NCBI RefSeq assembly: GCF_001724715.1 | Contig: NZ_MEFG01000026.1 | Coordinates: 1 to 64,000, forward strand | Source of the DNA: Sphingomonas sp. SCN 67-18 | GTDB taxonomy: Bacteria; Pseudomonadota; Alphaproteobacteria; Sphingomonadales; Sphingomonadaceae | Length of the DNA stretch: 64,000 bases | Direction: 5' to 3' | In this document: positions 18,210-27,571 of the stretch, in pieces | Layout: the number at the start of each line of letters is the position of its first letter | Numbering within the stretch: the first letter of the stretch is position 1 | Notes under the pieces: model-generated | Seen by the model: the letters and a program-made list of their open reading frames with translations, nothing else | Told to the model about the DNA's origin: nothing | Databases searched by the model: none | Program-made: the position numbers and the translations under genes

Positions 18210-19070
18210 TCAGGCGACGCTCTCGTCCCCCGCAACCGGGACAACGCGCGCGCGGCGGCGCTTGGCGGTGGCGATCAGGTAGATGCCGCCGGCGATCATC
18301 GGCACGCTGAGCGTCTGGCCCATCGACAGGCCCCACCACAGATGCTCCAGCCCGGCGTCCGGCTCGCGCACCAGTTCCACCAGGAACCGGCTGGTGCCGT
18401 AAACGGCGAGGAAGGTGCCGACCAGCTTGCCCGGCTGGTAGCGGGCCTGGGTTTTCCAGAACATCATATAGAGGATGATGAACAGCAATATCCCCTCCAG
18501 CCCCGCCTCGTAAAGCTGGCTGGGGTGGCGCGCCACGTCGCCCGCGCGGGGAAAGACCACCGCCCAGGGCAGGTCTGTCGCGCGGCCCCACAGCTCGCCG
18601 TTCACGAAATTGGCGAGTCGGCCGAAGAACAGGCCGAAGGGCACGCAGCAGGCGACGTAATCGTGGATTCGCAGCCAATCGAGCTTGTGCTTGCGGGCCA
18701 GCCAGATGATCCCCAGCGACACGCCGATGACGCCGCCGTGGAACGACATGCCGCCTTCCCACAATTTGAACACGTCCAGCGGATGGGCCAATATTTCCGG
18801 CTTGTAGAACAGCACATAGGCGGCCCGCCCACCCAGGATGATGCCAAGCGTGGCATAGAAGATCATGTCGTCGGCATGGCGGCGGGCCAGCGGCGCGCCC
18901 GGCTGGGCGATCAGCTTGAGCAGGTACCACCAGCCCAGCATGATTCCGCCGATATAGGCCAGCGAATACCATTTTATCTGGAAGAAACCGAGGTCGAGCG
19001 CCACCGGGTCCAGGCCCAATGTGTCGAAATGCAAGGCGGCCGTAGCGTCGGCGAGAATGGGCAGGATCAA
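18210..19070 (-). CDS. lgt: prolipoprotein diacylglyceryl transferase
   Basis: A 286-aa inner-membrane enzyme adding diacylglycerol to the lipobox cysteine of prolipoproteins, the first step of lipoprotein maturation. About seven membrane segments are visible. The signature [13 protein letters not shown] (residues ~150-162) carries the essential Arg/Asn/Glu, and [13 protein letters not shown] follows. The opening [15 protein letters not shown] is also typical. It is first gene of the leftward operon with midA and GNAT, and is divergent from the acyl-CoA ligase gene (68 bp between starts), so promoters of both probably lie in that gap. Confidence 0.95.
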   Translation of the reverse strand: MILPILADATAALHFDTLGLDPVALDLGFFQIKWYSLAYIGGIMLGWWYLLKLIAQPGAPLARRHADDMIFYATLGIILGGRAAYVLFYKPEILAHPLDVFKLWEGGMSFHGGVIGVSLGIIWLARKHKLDWLRIHDYVACCVPFGLFFGRLANFVNGELWGRATDLPWAVVFPRAGDVARHPSQLYEAGLEGILLFIILYMMFWKTQARYQPGKLVGTFLAVYGTSRFLVELVREPDAGLEHLWWGLSMGQTLSVPMIAGGIYLIATAKRRRARVVPVAGDESVA

Positions 19071-19138
19071 GGCTTTCCCCCAGGGCTTTGCGCCCTCATA
19101 GTGCGATAAAAGAACGAGACCAAGAGGAAGAGGAGCCT

Positions 19139-20851
19139 ATGCCATCCGCACTTGATCTTCGCATGGACGCGATCGTTGGAACGCTCGTCGCCGCGGGCGG
19201 CCCCATGGCGGTCGATACCGTTGAGCAGAACGGCCTTTCCCTGCCGGTCATCACGGTCGCGCCGCCGGCGCTGCCTTATTATTTCGCGCATTTCTGCGCC
19301 CAGCACGGGGCGGCGGATTTTCTCGTCACCGATGACGAGCGGCTGAGCTTCGCCGCCGTCTATGCGCAGGCGCGCGCCGTGGCCGGCGCGCTGGTCGACG
19401 GGTTCGGGGTGAAGCGGGGCGATCATGTCGGTATCGCCGCGCGCAACGCGCCGGGCTGGATCGTCCTCTATATGGGCATCGTCATGGCCGGCGGCGTCGC
19501 CACGCTGCTGAACGGCTGGTGGCAGTCGAACGAACTGGCGGACGGCATTGCCGATACCGACACCCGGCTGGTCTTTGCCGATCCGCCCCGCGCCCGGCGG
19601 CTGGCCGATGCGCCGCGCGCGCACGGCGCGGAGGTGGTGGTGATCGACGTCGCCCTGCCGATCGCGGAAGCGGTAGCCCCGGTGATGGCGCGCGGCGGCG
19701 GGGCGGAGACGGCGCTGCCGCAGCTGACCGGCGCGGACGACGCGACCATCCTGTTCACATCCGGCTCCACCGGCCAGTCCAAGGGCGCGATATCCGATCA
19801 CCGGGCCGTGATGCAGGCGACCTTCAACTATCTGGTCCAGACGCTGATGGCGCTGGAACTGGTGACGCAGGACGGCAACCCGCCGACGCTGCAGCCCGCC
19901 ACCCTGCTCAACGTGCCGCTGTTCCACGTCACCGCGGAAATCCCGGTGCTGCTGCAAAGCTTCGCCATGGGCCGCAAGCTCGTCCTCATGCCCAAATGGG
20001 ACGCGGAGGAGGCGATGCGGCTGATGGAGAAGGAGAAGATCACCTATTTCGTCGGCGTGCCGCTGATGAGCTTCGAGATCCTCAACCACCCCAACCGGTC
20101 CAGATACGATATATCCACCGTGGCCGATTTTGCCGCCGGCGGCGCGCCCCGGCCGGTCGAGCATGTCAAGCGGCTGAAGGAGGAGATGGGCGGCGCGCAC
20201 CCGTTGATCGGCTATGGGCTGACGGAAACCAACGCGGTCGGCTGCGGCAATTTCCGCGACAATTACCTCGCCAAGCCGAACAGCACCGGCCGCGCTTCCG
20301 CCCCGCTGGTCGACCTCGCCATCCTCGACGATGCGGGCCGGCCGGTGCCGCAGGGCGAACGCGGCGAGATCTGTATCCGCAGCATCTGCAACTTCCGGGA
20401 ATATTGGAAGAACCCGGCGGCGACGCGGGCCGCCTATACCGACGACGGTTATTTCCGCAGCGGCGACGTCGGCTATCTCGACGCCGACGGCTATCTGTTC
20501 ATGGTCGACCGCAAGAAGGACATCATCATCCGCGGCGGCGAGAATATCAGCTGCCAGGAGGTCGAGGCCGCCATTTACGAACATCCGGCCATCGTCGAGG
20601 TGGCGGTGTTCGGGCTGGTCGACGAACGGTTCGGCGAAGTGCCGGGCGCGGTGATCGCGCTGGGCGAGGGCGAGGCGATCGTGCCGGAGGCGCTTCTCGC
20701 CTTCCTCGCGGAGCGGCTGGCCGCGTTCAAGCTGCCGGCGCGGATCTGGGTTTCGGAGACGCTGCTGCCCAAGCTCGGCACCGAGAAGATCGACAAGGTG
20801 AGCCTGCGCGCCAGATATCGCGCCATCGCCGAAGCGGAAGCGGCCGGCTGA
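19139..20851 (+). CDS. acyl-CoA synthetase (class I adenylate-forming, AMP-binding)
   Basis: A 570-aa enzyme activating a carboxylic acid to its CoA thioester through an acyl-AMP. The P-loop-like motif ILFTSGSTGQSKGA (near residue 205), GYGLTETNA, and the hinge/late motif YLFMVDRKKDIIIRGGENIS with the catalytic lysine region KLPARIW...GTEKIDK are all present. Substrate (fatty acid, aryl acid) cannot be told. ATG at 19139 is preceded by AGGAAGAGGAG, a strong ribosome site. No signal peptide. The reading frame continues upstream but without a ribosome site. Confidence 0.9.
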   Translation: MPSALDLRMDAIVGTLVAAGGPMAVDTVEQNGLSLPVITVAPPALPYYFAHFCAQHGAADFLVTDDERLSFAAVYAQARAVAGALVDGFGVKRGDHVGIAARNAPGWIVLYMGIVMAGGVATLLNGWWQSNELADGIADTDTRLVFADPPRARRLADAPRAHGAEVVVIDVALPIAEAVAPVMARGGGAETALPQLTGADDATILFTSGSTGQSKGAISDHRAVMQATFNYLVQTLMALELVTQDGNPPTLQPATLLNVPLFHVTAEIPVLLQSFAMGRKLVLMPKWDAEEAMRLMEKEKITYFVGVPLMSFEILNHPNRSRYDISTVADFAAGGAPRPVEHVKRLKEEMGGAHPLIGYGLTETNAVGCGNFRDNYLAKPNSTGRASAPLVDLAILDDAGRPVPQGERGEICIRSICNFREYWKNPAATRAAYTDDGYFRSGDVGYLDADGYLFMVDRKKDIIIRGGENISCQEVEAAIYEHPAIVEVAVFGLVDERFGEVPGAVIALGEGEAIVPEALLAFLAERLAAFKLPARIWVSETLLPKLGTEKIDKVSLRARYRAIAEAEAAG

Positions 20852-20900
20852 CCCGCTTTCGCTCTCGCGAAAACCGCGCGGCCTGTCTATCAACCCCGTC

Positions 20901-23129
20901 ATGAAGGGGACGATCACGCGGCGGGGCCTGTTGGTGGGCGGCGGGCTTGGCGCCGGGCTGTTGATCGCATGGTCGGCCTGGCCCCGCCACTATGCGCCAA
21001 ATCTGGTCGCGGCGCCCGGTGAAACGCTGTTCAACGCCTGGCTGAAGATCGGCGAGGACGGGCATGTCACGGTGGCGGTGCCGCAGGCGGAGACCGGGCA
21101 GGGCGTCTATACCAGCCTGCCCCAGATACTGGCCGACGAGCTGGGCGCGGACTGGCGGACCATCGCGGTCGAGGCAGCGCCGATCAACGCGCTCTACGCC
21201 AACAGCCTGATCGCCGGCGAGGTGGCTGAGGCGCTGGTCCCGGTCCTGCCGAACGGGCTGGCCGGTGAATATGCGCGCCGTTCCGCGCTGATGGTGACGG
21301 CCGGTTCCACCTCGATCCGCGCTTTCGAGCAACCGTTGCGCGATGCGGGCGCGGCGGCGCGGGTGCTGCTCTGCAAGGCGGCGGGCGCGCGCTGGGATTC
21401 GCCGTGGGAATCCTGCGATACCCGCGGCGGCTTCGTCATGCTTGACGACAAGAGGCTGCGCTTCGGCGAGCTTGCGGCGGAGGCGGCGACCTTTTCGCTG
21501 CCCGATCCGCTGCCCTATCGCGTCGCCACCGAATATCGGCTGACCGGGCGTTCGCTGCCCCGGCTGGACCTGCCCGCCAAGATCGACGGATCGGCCAATT
21601 TCGCTGCCGACATCCGCCTGCCCGGCATGGTCTATGCCGCCGTCCGGCAGGGGCCGATCGGCGACAGCCGGCTCGTCCACATCGACAAGCCGGCCGCCGA
21701 CAAGGTGATCGGCATGCTCTCCATCGTCGAAAATCCCGGCTGGGTGGCGGCGGTGGCGACCAACTGGTGGGCGGCCAACAAGGCGCTGACCGCGCTCGCG
21801 CCCCGGTTTGAAACCCCCGGCCCGCTGGTGGACGGCGCCGCGCTGGAGGCCGCGCTGGAGGCGGCGCTGGACGGCGACGGCCAGCGGCTTGAAAAGCGGG
21901 GCGACCTGCCGGCGTCATTTGGCGGCGCGACCATCCATGTCGCCGATTACAGCGTCGCGCCCGCCGCTCATGCCGCGCTGGAGCCGATGACCGCGACGGC
22001 GGACTGGTCGCGCGACATGCTGGAATTGTGGATGCCCACCCAGGCGCCGGGCCGCGCCCGCGCCGCCGTTGCCCGCGCCCTCGGCATCGGCGTGGACCGG
22101 GTGGCGATCCACCCGATGATGGTCGGCGGCGGCTTCGGCCGCGCGCTGGAAAGCGATGCGGCGGTGCAGGCGGCGATCATCGCCCGATCGCTGAAGCGCC
22201 CGGTGCAGCTGGTCTGGTCGCGGGTCGAGGACATTATCCACGATCGTTTCCGTGCCCCCGCCCACGCCCGCATGGCCGCCCGCCTGCGCCAGGACGGCCG
22301 TATCGACGGCTGGCTGGCGAAGATTTCCGCGCCCGCCACCGGCCGCGCGCTGGCGCGCCGCCTGCTGGACGGGGAAGGCGGCGCCCGCGCGGTGCTGGCG
22401 GTCGCCGGCGGCGCGGACCGCAGCGCGATTTCCGGCGCGGTGCCGCCCTATGCCATCGCGCATCTCGCCATCGATCATCACCCCGCCGATATCGGCATCC
22501 CCACCGGCTATTGGCGATCGGGGGCGGACAGCTACACCGCCTTCTTCACCGAATGTTTCATCGATGAGCTGGCGCGCGTGGCGCAGACCGATCCCTTTTC
22601 CTATCGCATGAGCATGCTGGGCGGCGCGCCGCGCCTTGCCCGCTGCCTGTCCACCGCCTCGGCGCTGGGCGGGTGGCAGGGCGGCGGGGCGGGCACCGGC
22701 CAGGGCATTGCCTGCCATTCGTCGCGGGGCAGCCATGTCGCCGTCGTGGCGGAGGCGCATGTCTCCGCGGCGCAGAAGATCGTCGTCGACCGCATCGTCG
22801 CGGTGGCGGACGTCGGCCGGCAGATCAATCCCGATCTCGTTCGCCAGCAGATCGAGGGCGGCATCGTCTTCGGCATGGCCGCGGCGCTGGGCGCATCGCC
22901 GGGTTTCGCGGACGGGCTGACGGAGGCGCGCACGCTGCGCGATCTGGCCCTGCCCATTCTGGCCGACATGCCGGATATCAGCGTTCAGCTGATCGCCAGC
23001 GACGCGCCTTCCGGCGGGGCCAGCGAAATCGCGGTGCCGCCCGTCGCGCCCGCCATCGCCAACGCGCTCTACGCGGCCAGCGGCCGGCGGCTGCGCGATC
23101 TTCCGCTCCGCATCGGCGGCGACGGATGA
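20901..23129 (+). CDS. Tat-exported molybdenum hydroxylase large subunit (isoquinoline oxidoreductase beta-like)
   Basis: A 742-aa xanthine-dehydrogenase-family molybdopterin protein. The N terminus TRRGLLVGGGLGAGLLIAW is a Tat-like leader. ETGQGVYTSLPQILADELG and MVGGGFGRALESDAAVQAA are the cofactor-binding segments of IorB-type enzymes. Near the C terminus, GGASEIAVPPVAPAIANAL keeps the glutamate that acts as catalytic base in the family. IorB normally pairs with a small [2Fe-2S] subunit encoded next to it; none is visible here, so the electron acceptor is unknown. It overlaps hemH by four bases. Substrate not predictable. Confidence 0.88.
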   Translation: MKGTITRRGLLVGGGLGAGLLIAWSAWPRHYAPNLVAAPGETLFNAWLKIGEDGHVTVAVPQAETGQGVYTSLPQILADELGADWRTIAVEAAPINALYANSLIAGEVAEALVPVLPNGLAGEYARRSALMVTAGSTSIRAFEQPLRDAGAAARVLLCKAAGARWDSPWESCDTRGGFVMLDDKRLRFGELAAEAATFSLPDPLPYRVATEYRLTGRSLPRLDLPAKIDGSANFAADIRLPGMVYAAVRQGPIGDSRLVHIDKPAADKVIGMLSIVENPGWVAAVATNWWAANKALTALAPRFETPGPLVDGAALEAALEAALDGDGQRLEKRGDLPASFGGATIHVADYSVAPAAHAALEPMTATADWSRDMLELWMPTQAPGRARAAVARALGIGVDRVAIHPMMVGGGFGRALESDAAVQAAIIARSLKRPVQLVWSRVEDIIHDRFRAPAHARMAARLRQDGRIDGWLAKISAPATGRALARRLLDGEGGARAVLAVAGGADRSAISGAVPPYAIAHLAIDHHPADIGIPTGYWRSGADSYTAFFTECFIDELARVAQTDPFSYRMSMLGGAPRLARCLSTASALGGWQGGGAGTGQGIACHSSRGSHVAVVAEAHVSAAQKIVVDRIVAVADVGRQINPDLVRQQIEGGIVFGMAAALGASPGFADGLTEARTLRDLALPILADMPDISVQLIASDAPSGGASEIAVPPVAPAIANALYAASGRRLRDLPLRIGGDG

Positions 23130-24133
23130 CCGTCCCCGCCGATCATCCGCCGGTCGCGGAACCCCGCATCGGCGTGCTGCTGGTCAATCTGGGCACGCCG
23201 GACGCACCGACGCCCGCCGCCGTGCGCCGCTATCTGGCGCAGTTCCTGTCGGATCCGCGCGTCGTCGAAATCCCCGCGCTGCTCTGGCAGCCGCTGCTGC
23301 ACGGCATCGTCCTGCGGACCCGGCCAAGGAAATCCGCCCACGCCTATCGCCAGATCTGGACCGATGCCGGGTCGCCGCTGGCTGTGATCACCGCCGCCCA
23401 GTCCGCCGCGCTGCAGGGCGCCTTCGGCCCGGATGTGATGGTCGACCATGCGATGCGCTATGGAAAGCCGGCGATCGCGGACCGGCTGGCCGCGCTGAAG
23501 GCCGCGGGGTGCGCGCGCATCCTGATCGCGCCGCTCTATCCGCAATATTGCGCCGCGACCACCGCGACCGCCAACGACGCCGCCTTCGCCGCGCTGGCGG
23601 AGATGCGCTGGCAGCCGGCGGTCCGCACGCTGCCGCCCTATCATGACGACCCGGCCTATATCGCGGCGCTGAAGGCTTCGCTGGAAAGCGGGCTGGCCGC
23701 GCTAGATTTCACGCCGGATGCGGTGCTGCTCAGCTTCCACGGCATGCCGCAGCGCACGCTGGCGCTGGGCGACCCCTATCACTGCCATTGCCTGAAGACA
23801 GCGCGCCTGCTGTCGGAAGCGGCGGGGCGCGATCTCATCCTTTCGTTCCAGTCGCGCTTCGGCAAGGCCAAATGGCTTGAACCGGCGACGGATGCCACGC
23901 TGGCCGCGCTGCCCGGCCGGGGCGTCCGCAAGCTGGCGGTCATGGCGCCCGGATTTTCTGCCGACTGCCTGGAAACATTGGAGGAACTGGCGATCCGCGG
24001 GCGCGCCGCCTTCCATGCCGCCGGGGGTACGGATTTCGCCTATCTGCCCTGCCTGAACGCGGGTCAGGGCGGCGTCGCCCTGCTTCGTCATTTAGTATCG
24101 CGCGAGCTTGAAGGCTGGTCGCGCCTCTCCTAG
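23126..24133 (+). CDS. hemH: ferrochelatase
   Basis: A 335-aa enzyme inserting Fe2+ into protoporphyrin IX, the last step of haem synthesis. The opening GVLLVNLGTPDAPTPAAVRR, the catalytic-histidine motif LSFHGMPQRTL (~residue 200) and the acidic FSADCLETLEEL (~270) are canonical. ATG at 23126 overlaps the stop of the molybdoenzyme gene (ATGA), implying co-translation. The transcript may continue into phaB, whose TTG start follows after 34 bp with its own ribosome site. Confidence 0.95.
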   Translation: MTVPADHPPVAEPRIGVLLVNLGTPDAPTPAAVRRYLAQFLSDPRVVEIPALLWQPLLHGIVLRTRPRKSAHAYRQIWTDAGSPLAVITAAQSAALQGAFGPDVMVDHAMRYGKPAIADRLAALKAAGCARILIAPLYPQYCAATTATANDAAFAALAEMRWQPAVRTLPPYHDDPAYIAALKASLESGLAALDFTPDAVLLSFHGMPQRTLALGDPYHCHCLKTARLLSEAAGRDLILSFQSRFGKAKWLEPATDATLAALPGRGVRKLAVMAPGFSADCLETLEELAIRGRAAFHAAGGTDFAYLPCLNAGQGGVALLRHLVSRELEGWSRLS

Positions 24134-24167
24134 TCTCGCCCCTAACGTACAGATAGAGGAGGCTGAT

Positions 24168-24890
24168 TTGGCACGCATAGCGATCGTTACCGGCGGCACG
24201 CGCGGCATTGGCGAGGCGATCAGTCTCGCGCTGAAAGATCTGGGCATGACGGTGGCCGCCAATTATGCGGGCAATGCGGAAAAGGCGAAGGCCTTCACCG
24301 ACCGCACCGGCATCAAGGCCTATCGCTGGGACGTGGGCGATTATGACGCCTGCCAGGCCGGGGTGAAGCAGATCGAGGCCGATCTCGGCCCGGTCGACGT
24401 GCTGGTCAACAATGCCGGCATCACCCGCGACGGCACGATATTGAAGATGACGCACGAGATGTGGGACGAGGTGATCCGCGTCAATCTGGGCGGCTGCTTC
24501 AACATGGCGAAGGCGGTGTTCCCCGGCATGCGCGAGCGCAAATGGGGCCGCATCGTCAATATCGGGTCGATCAACGGGCAGGGCGGCCAATATGGCCAGG
24601 TCAACTACGCCGCCGCCAAATCCGGCATCCACGGCTTCACCAAGGCGCTGGCCCAAGAAGGCGCGCGCGCCGGCGTGACCGTGAACGCGCTCGCCCCGGG
24701 CTATATCGATACGGACATGGTCGCCGCCGTTCCCGCCGACGTGCTGGAAAAGATCGTCGCCAAGGTGCCGGTCGGCCGGCTCGGCCAGGCCAGCGAGATC
24801 GCGCGCGGCGTCGCCTTCCTCTGTTCGGAAGATGGCGGCTTCATCACCGGGTCTACGCTGTCGATCAACGGCGGGCAGCACATGTACTGA
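24168..24890 (+). CDS. phaB: acetoacetyl-CoA reductase (NADPH-dependent SDR)
   Basis: A 240-aa classical short-chain dehydrogenase reducing acetoacetyl-CoA to (R)-3-hydroxybutyryl-CoA for polyhydroxyalkanoate synthesis. Motifs: TGGTRGIGEAI (NADP loop), NNAGITRD, and the catalytic Ser-Tyr-Lys set NIGSINGQ / VNYAAAKSG. The ending TGSTLSINGGQHMY is specific for the PhaB group and separates it from FabG. The start is TTG at 24168, 5 bp after GAGGAGG; an upstream start lies within hemH. No PHA synthase is in the window. Confidence 0.9.
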   Translation: MARIAIVTGGTRGIGEAISLALKDLGMTVAANYAGNAEKAKAFTDRTGIKAYRWDVGDYDACQAGVKQIEADLGPVDVLVNNAGITRDGTILKMTHEMWDEVIRVNLGGCFNMAKAVFPGMRERKWGRIVNIGSINGQGGQYGQVNYAAAKSGIHGFTKALAQEGARAGVTVNALAPGYIDTDMVAAVPADVLEKIVAKVPVGRLGQASEIARGVAFLCSEDGGFITGSTLSINGGQHMY

Positions 24891-25132
24891 TGATGCGGGA
24901 CGGCGGCCCGGTGAAGCGTTCGGTGACGATCGCCGGACACCAGACCTCGATCAGCCTCGAGCCGCTGTTCTGGGACGCGCTGGCGGCGGAGGCGGCGGCG
25001 CAGGCGCTGCCGCTCAACGCGCTGGTCGCGCGCATCGATCTGGAACGCATAGAGGCGGATGTGCCCCCCAATCTGGCCAGCGCGATCCGCGTCTGGCTGT
25101 TCCGCCGCGCGCTGGCGCGGACGGACGCTTAG
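24890..25132 (+). CDS. ribbon-helix-helix domain protein
   Basis: An 80-aa protein whose stretch KRSVTIAGHQTSISLEPLFW and following helices match the RHH_4-type domain found in alphaproteobacteria. The beta strand RSVTI would contact DNA if it binds as a dimer. It starts in the phaB stop (TGATGATG) so both are coupled. A regulatory role on PHA genes is conceivable but not shown. An N terminus at 24893 is equally possible. Confidence 0.8.
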   Translation: MMRDGGPVKRSVTIAGHQTSISLEPLFWDALAAEAAAQALPLNALVARIDLERIEADVPPNLASAIRVWLFRRALARTDA

Positions 25133-25173
25133 GGGGCACATTCATCAGGGCGGCGCATCGCCGCCCGGCCTGC

Positions 25174-26085
25174 TTACCAGTTAGACGGGCTGTTCTGCGC
25201 GGTCTGCAGACCGTCCACCGCCTTGCTGACCAAGATGTTCACCGAAACCCGGCGGTTCTGCGCCCGGCCTTCGTCGGACTCATTGTCCGCCTGCGGATCC
25301 GCCTCGGCCATGCCGGTCGGCGTCAACATGCGATAGGGCGCCCAGCGGCAATGCTGCTGCAGATAATTGACCACGCGCGCGGCCCGCTTTTCGCTCAGCA
25401 CCTGGTTATAATCCTCGTCGCCGACCGAATCGGTATAGCCGACGACCAGCAGCAAGGCGTTGTTGGTGCCGTCGGCCTCCCGCGCGGTGGCGCAGATCTC
25501 GCTCTCCGCCTGCGCGGACAGCTGCCAGCGGCCGGTGTCGAAATAGACGTTGGTGGTGCGCTTGACATTATACTGGTCGATGTCGCCGACGCGGCCGCGC
25601 AGCGCTTCCGTCGCGGCGCTCTGCTCGGCAAAACCCTGCGCTGTGCCATTGCGGATCATCGCCGCGGTCTGCAGATCGGTGTTGCGCAGCCTGATGCGGC
25701 TGGCGATCAGGCCATCGCCCCACTGCACCGTCTCGACGGTGACGGGCAGGCCGTTGAGCAGCGATTTTTGCGAAAGCGCGTCGCGCTTGAGGCCCAGAAA
25801 GCCACCGCGCCCGCGAATTTCAGTGCCTTCGCTCAGGACGATGACCGTTTTGGTCTCGTCGGCGCCGGTCACCTGCATCTTGCCGCTGTTGCGCGCGGAG
25901 ATGATGCCTTCGATCGCCGGGCCTTTCGGCAATCCGGCAAGATCCGCCGGCGGCGTGCCATAGACGTTGATCGGATCCGCACCGTCGGCCTGGTCCGGCT
26001 GCTGCGCATATGCCGCGCCCGAAGCCGATACCGCCAACATGGCGGAGATGAGGAAGATTGCTGACCTTCTCGAGGGGACACCCAT
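25174..26085 (-). CDS. OmpA-family outer-membrane/peptidoglycan-associated protein
   Basis: A 303-aa envelope protein with signal peptide (cleaved after GAAYAQ). The N-terminal half (~30-170) is a beta-rich region of unknown role; the C-terminal ~110 residues are an OmpA-like domain: TNVYFDTGRWQLSAQAESEI, VVGYTDSVGDEDYNQVLSEK and RAQNRRVSVNI, which holds the peptidoglycan-binding Asp/Arg pair. It would tether the outer membrane to the wall. A good ribosome site (AAGGAG, 26094-26099 on the minus strand) precedes the ATG. It is convergent with the RHH gene. Confidence 0.9.
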   Translation of the reverse strand: MGVPSRRSAIFLISAMLAVSASGAAYAQQPDQADGADPINVYGTPPADLAGLPKGPAIEGIISARNSGKMQVTGADETKTVIVLSEGTEIRGRGGFLGLKRDALSQKSLLNGLPVTVETVQWGDGLIASRIRLRNTDLQTAAMIRNGTAQGFAEQSAATEALRGRVGDIDQYNVKRTTNVYFDTGRWQLSAQAESEICATAREADGTNNALLLVVGYTDSVGDEDYNQVLSEKRAARVVNYLQQHCRWAPYRMLTPTGMAEADPQADNESDEGRAQNRRVSVNILVSKAVDGLQTAQNSPSNW

Positions 26086-26537
26086 TATTTTGCTCCTTCA
26101 AACCGCAGCGGCCGCCGCCTTATGTGCGCGACACCTCGTCCCGCGGCCTCCCACGACTATGGGTTCGGCTGCAGGAACGCCTTGGCTGCTGTGGCCAAAC
26201 TATTTCGCACGGCAACGGTTCCGGCTCAAAACCGCCGGGCGCGCGTAAAGGCGCTGCGAAAGCCGACCGGAGCCGTGCGTGCGGCGAACCGAAGGAAAAG
26301 CCACGCCGACAGCCGCCTGCGCGGTGGAGATATGCAAGGTTTCCCGGGCAGCGCGCATCGCGTCTCGCGCCACAGGCTGGCGGACCGGAACGATTTTCGC
26401 GCCATGGTTCCGCCGCGCCACCGCCCGCGGCGTCGCTGCATAACCATTCCCGTCATTTTTCCGCCCGCCTTGGCACCTTTTTTCGGGTCGGCAATATCAT
26501 GCCTTGCATAACAAGATAGATTGGATAATATTTTCTC
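26086..26537. other. 450-bp intergenic region between ompA-like and padR genes
   Basis: This stretch separates two divergent genes and probably carries both promoters. Next to the PadR start the sequence turns AT-rich (about 26490-26537) with TTGCAT at 26504-26509 and GATAAT at 26524-26529; the 14-bp spacing is short for a sigma-70 promoter, so I do not call one. Frames of about 130 codons cross the region on the plus strand but have no ribosome sites or recognisable protein features. No repeat or RNA gene is seen. Confidence 0.4.
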
Positions 26538-26876
26538 ATGGAAACAGCATCCTGGCAGGCGCAACTCCGCAAGGGCGCGACCGAACTGATCATTTTGTCG
26601 ATCCTGAGCCGGGGCGAAGCCTATGGGCTCCAGATTCTTCAGACGGCGAATGCGGATGGCGATCTGGTGACGGACGGCGCGCTCTACCCGCTGCTGAATC
26701 GCCTTGAAAAAGCGGGAAAGGTCACGGCGCGCTGGGTCATGCCGGATGGAAGCGGCAACCCGCGCAAATATTACGCGCTGACTGATGAAGGGCGCCGCCT
26801 CGCCGCCGAAATGCGAAAGCTCTGGGTCGGCTTCCGGACCAATATCGCCGCTCTGGTGGAGAAGAATGATGCATGA
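26538..26876 (+). CDS. PadR-family transcriptional regulator
   Basis: A 112-aa winged-helix regulator. The PadR core is clear: LRKGATELIILSILSRGEAYGLQI (helix 1-2), GALYPLLNRLEKAGKV (recognition helix) and RKYYALTDEGRR (wing). These proteins usually repress a nearby membrane-protein or transporter gene in response to a ligand. It overlaps the following HAAS-like gene by 11 bp, the usual PadR/HAAS pairing. The start follows an AT-rich leader without a strong ribosome site, so the message may be nearly leaderless. Confidence 0.9.
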   Translation: METASWQAQLRKGATELIILSILSRGEAYGLQILQTANADGDLVTDGALYPLLNRLEKAGKVTARWVMPDGSGNPRKYYALTDEGRRLAAEMRKLWVGFRTNIAALVEKNDA

Positions 26877-27465
26877 TGTCGAAATCGGCGGGCAAGAGAT
26901 CGACGCCTATGTGCGTCGCCTGCTGTGGGCGCTGCAAAGCATCGATCTTGAGGATCGCCTCGCCATTTCGGGCGAAATCCACAGCCACCTGACCGATTGC
27001 GCGGCTCAGGGCCGGGATCGTCTGGCGGCTGCCATGGCGCGCCTCGGTCCGCCGCACCTGCTCGCGCGCCGCTATGTCGAGGATTATGAGCTTGCCGGCG
27101 CAATCAGCCGCGCGGTGCCGGCACAATTGCTGGCGAACATGGTCAACCGCGCCTCGCGAAGCCTTGGGGCGCTGGGCGCGACCTTCTCGGCGCTGTTGCT
27201 TTACCTTGTCGCCGCGGCGTTGGCCGTCATCGCGATAGCCAAGCCCATTGCGCCCGGCCATGTCGGGGCCTGGCACGGTTCCGCTGGCTGGCAGGCCGGT
27301 CTCATCGCCTCCCCTCCGGCCGGCGGTCTCGATATTCTCGGCTATTGGATCGTCCCGCTCGCCATGGCGCTGGCGCTATTCGCCTATCTCGCGGCGACGC
27401 AGCTGCTCCGCCTCGCGGGCGGCAGGGCGCTGCTCGCCCATATGGGGCGCCGCGCAGGCATTTGA
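26866..27465 (+). CDS. HAAS-domain membrane protein paired with PadR
   Basis: A 199-aa protein. Residues ~8-80 (YVRRLLWALQSIDLEDRLAI, then AAQGRDRLAAAMARLGPPHL) match the helical HAAS/DUF1700-like domain found next to PadR regulators. The C-terminal part has two membrane segments (LLLYLVAAALAVIAIAKPIA and WIVPLAMALALFAYLAATQL). Such proteins are thought to be the regulated partner of PadR; the function is unknown. ATG at 26866 (MMHDVEIGG) lies 3-4 bp after GAG-rich sequence and overlaps padR. Confidence 0.72.
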   Translation: MMHDVEIGGQEIDAYVRRLLWALQSIDLEDRLAISGEIHSHLTDCAAQGRDRLAAAMARLGPPHLLARRYVEDYELAGAISRAVPAQLLANMVNRASRSLGALGATFSALLLYLVAAALAVIAIAKPIAPGHVGAWHGSAGWQAGLIASPPAGGLDILGYWIVPLAMALALFAYLAATQLLRLAGGRALLAHMGRRAGI

Positions 27466-27571
27466 CGCTGGCAACCGGCACGCCCTGCTTACACGTACGG
27501 CGGAACAGGACGCCGCCCGGTGTCACGCCTCGCTTGCCCCGTCGTTCGCGCAGGCGGGATGCGTGTTCCGG

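Noticed and set aside
26122-26511. 130-codon frame in the gap between ompA-like and padR genes
   Set aside because: No ribosome site, no recognisable motif, and high Arg/Ala/Pro as in random high-GC sequence.
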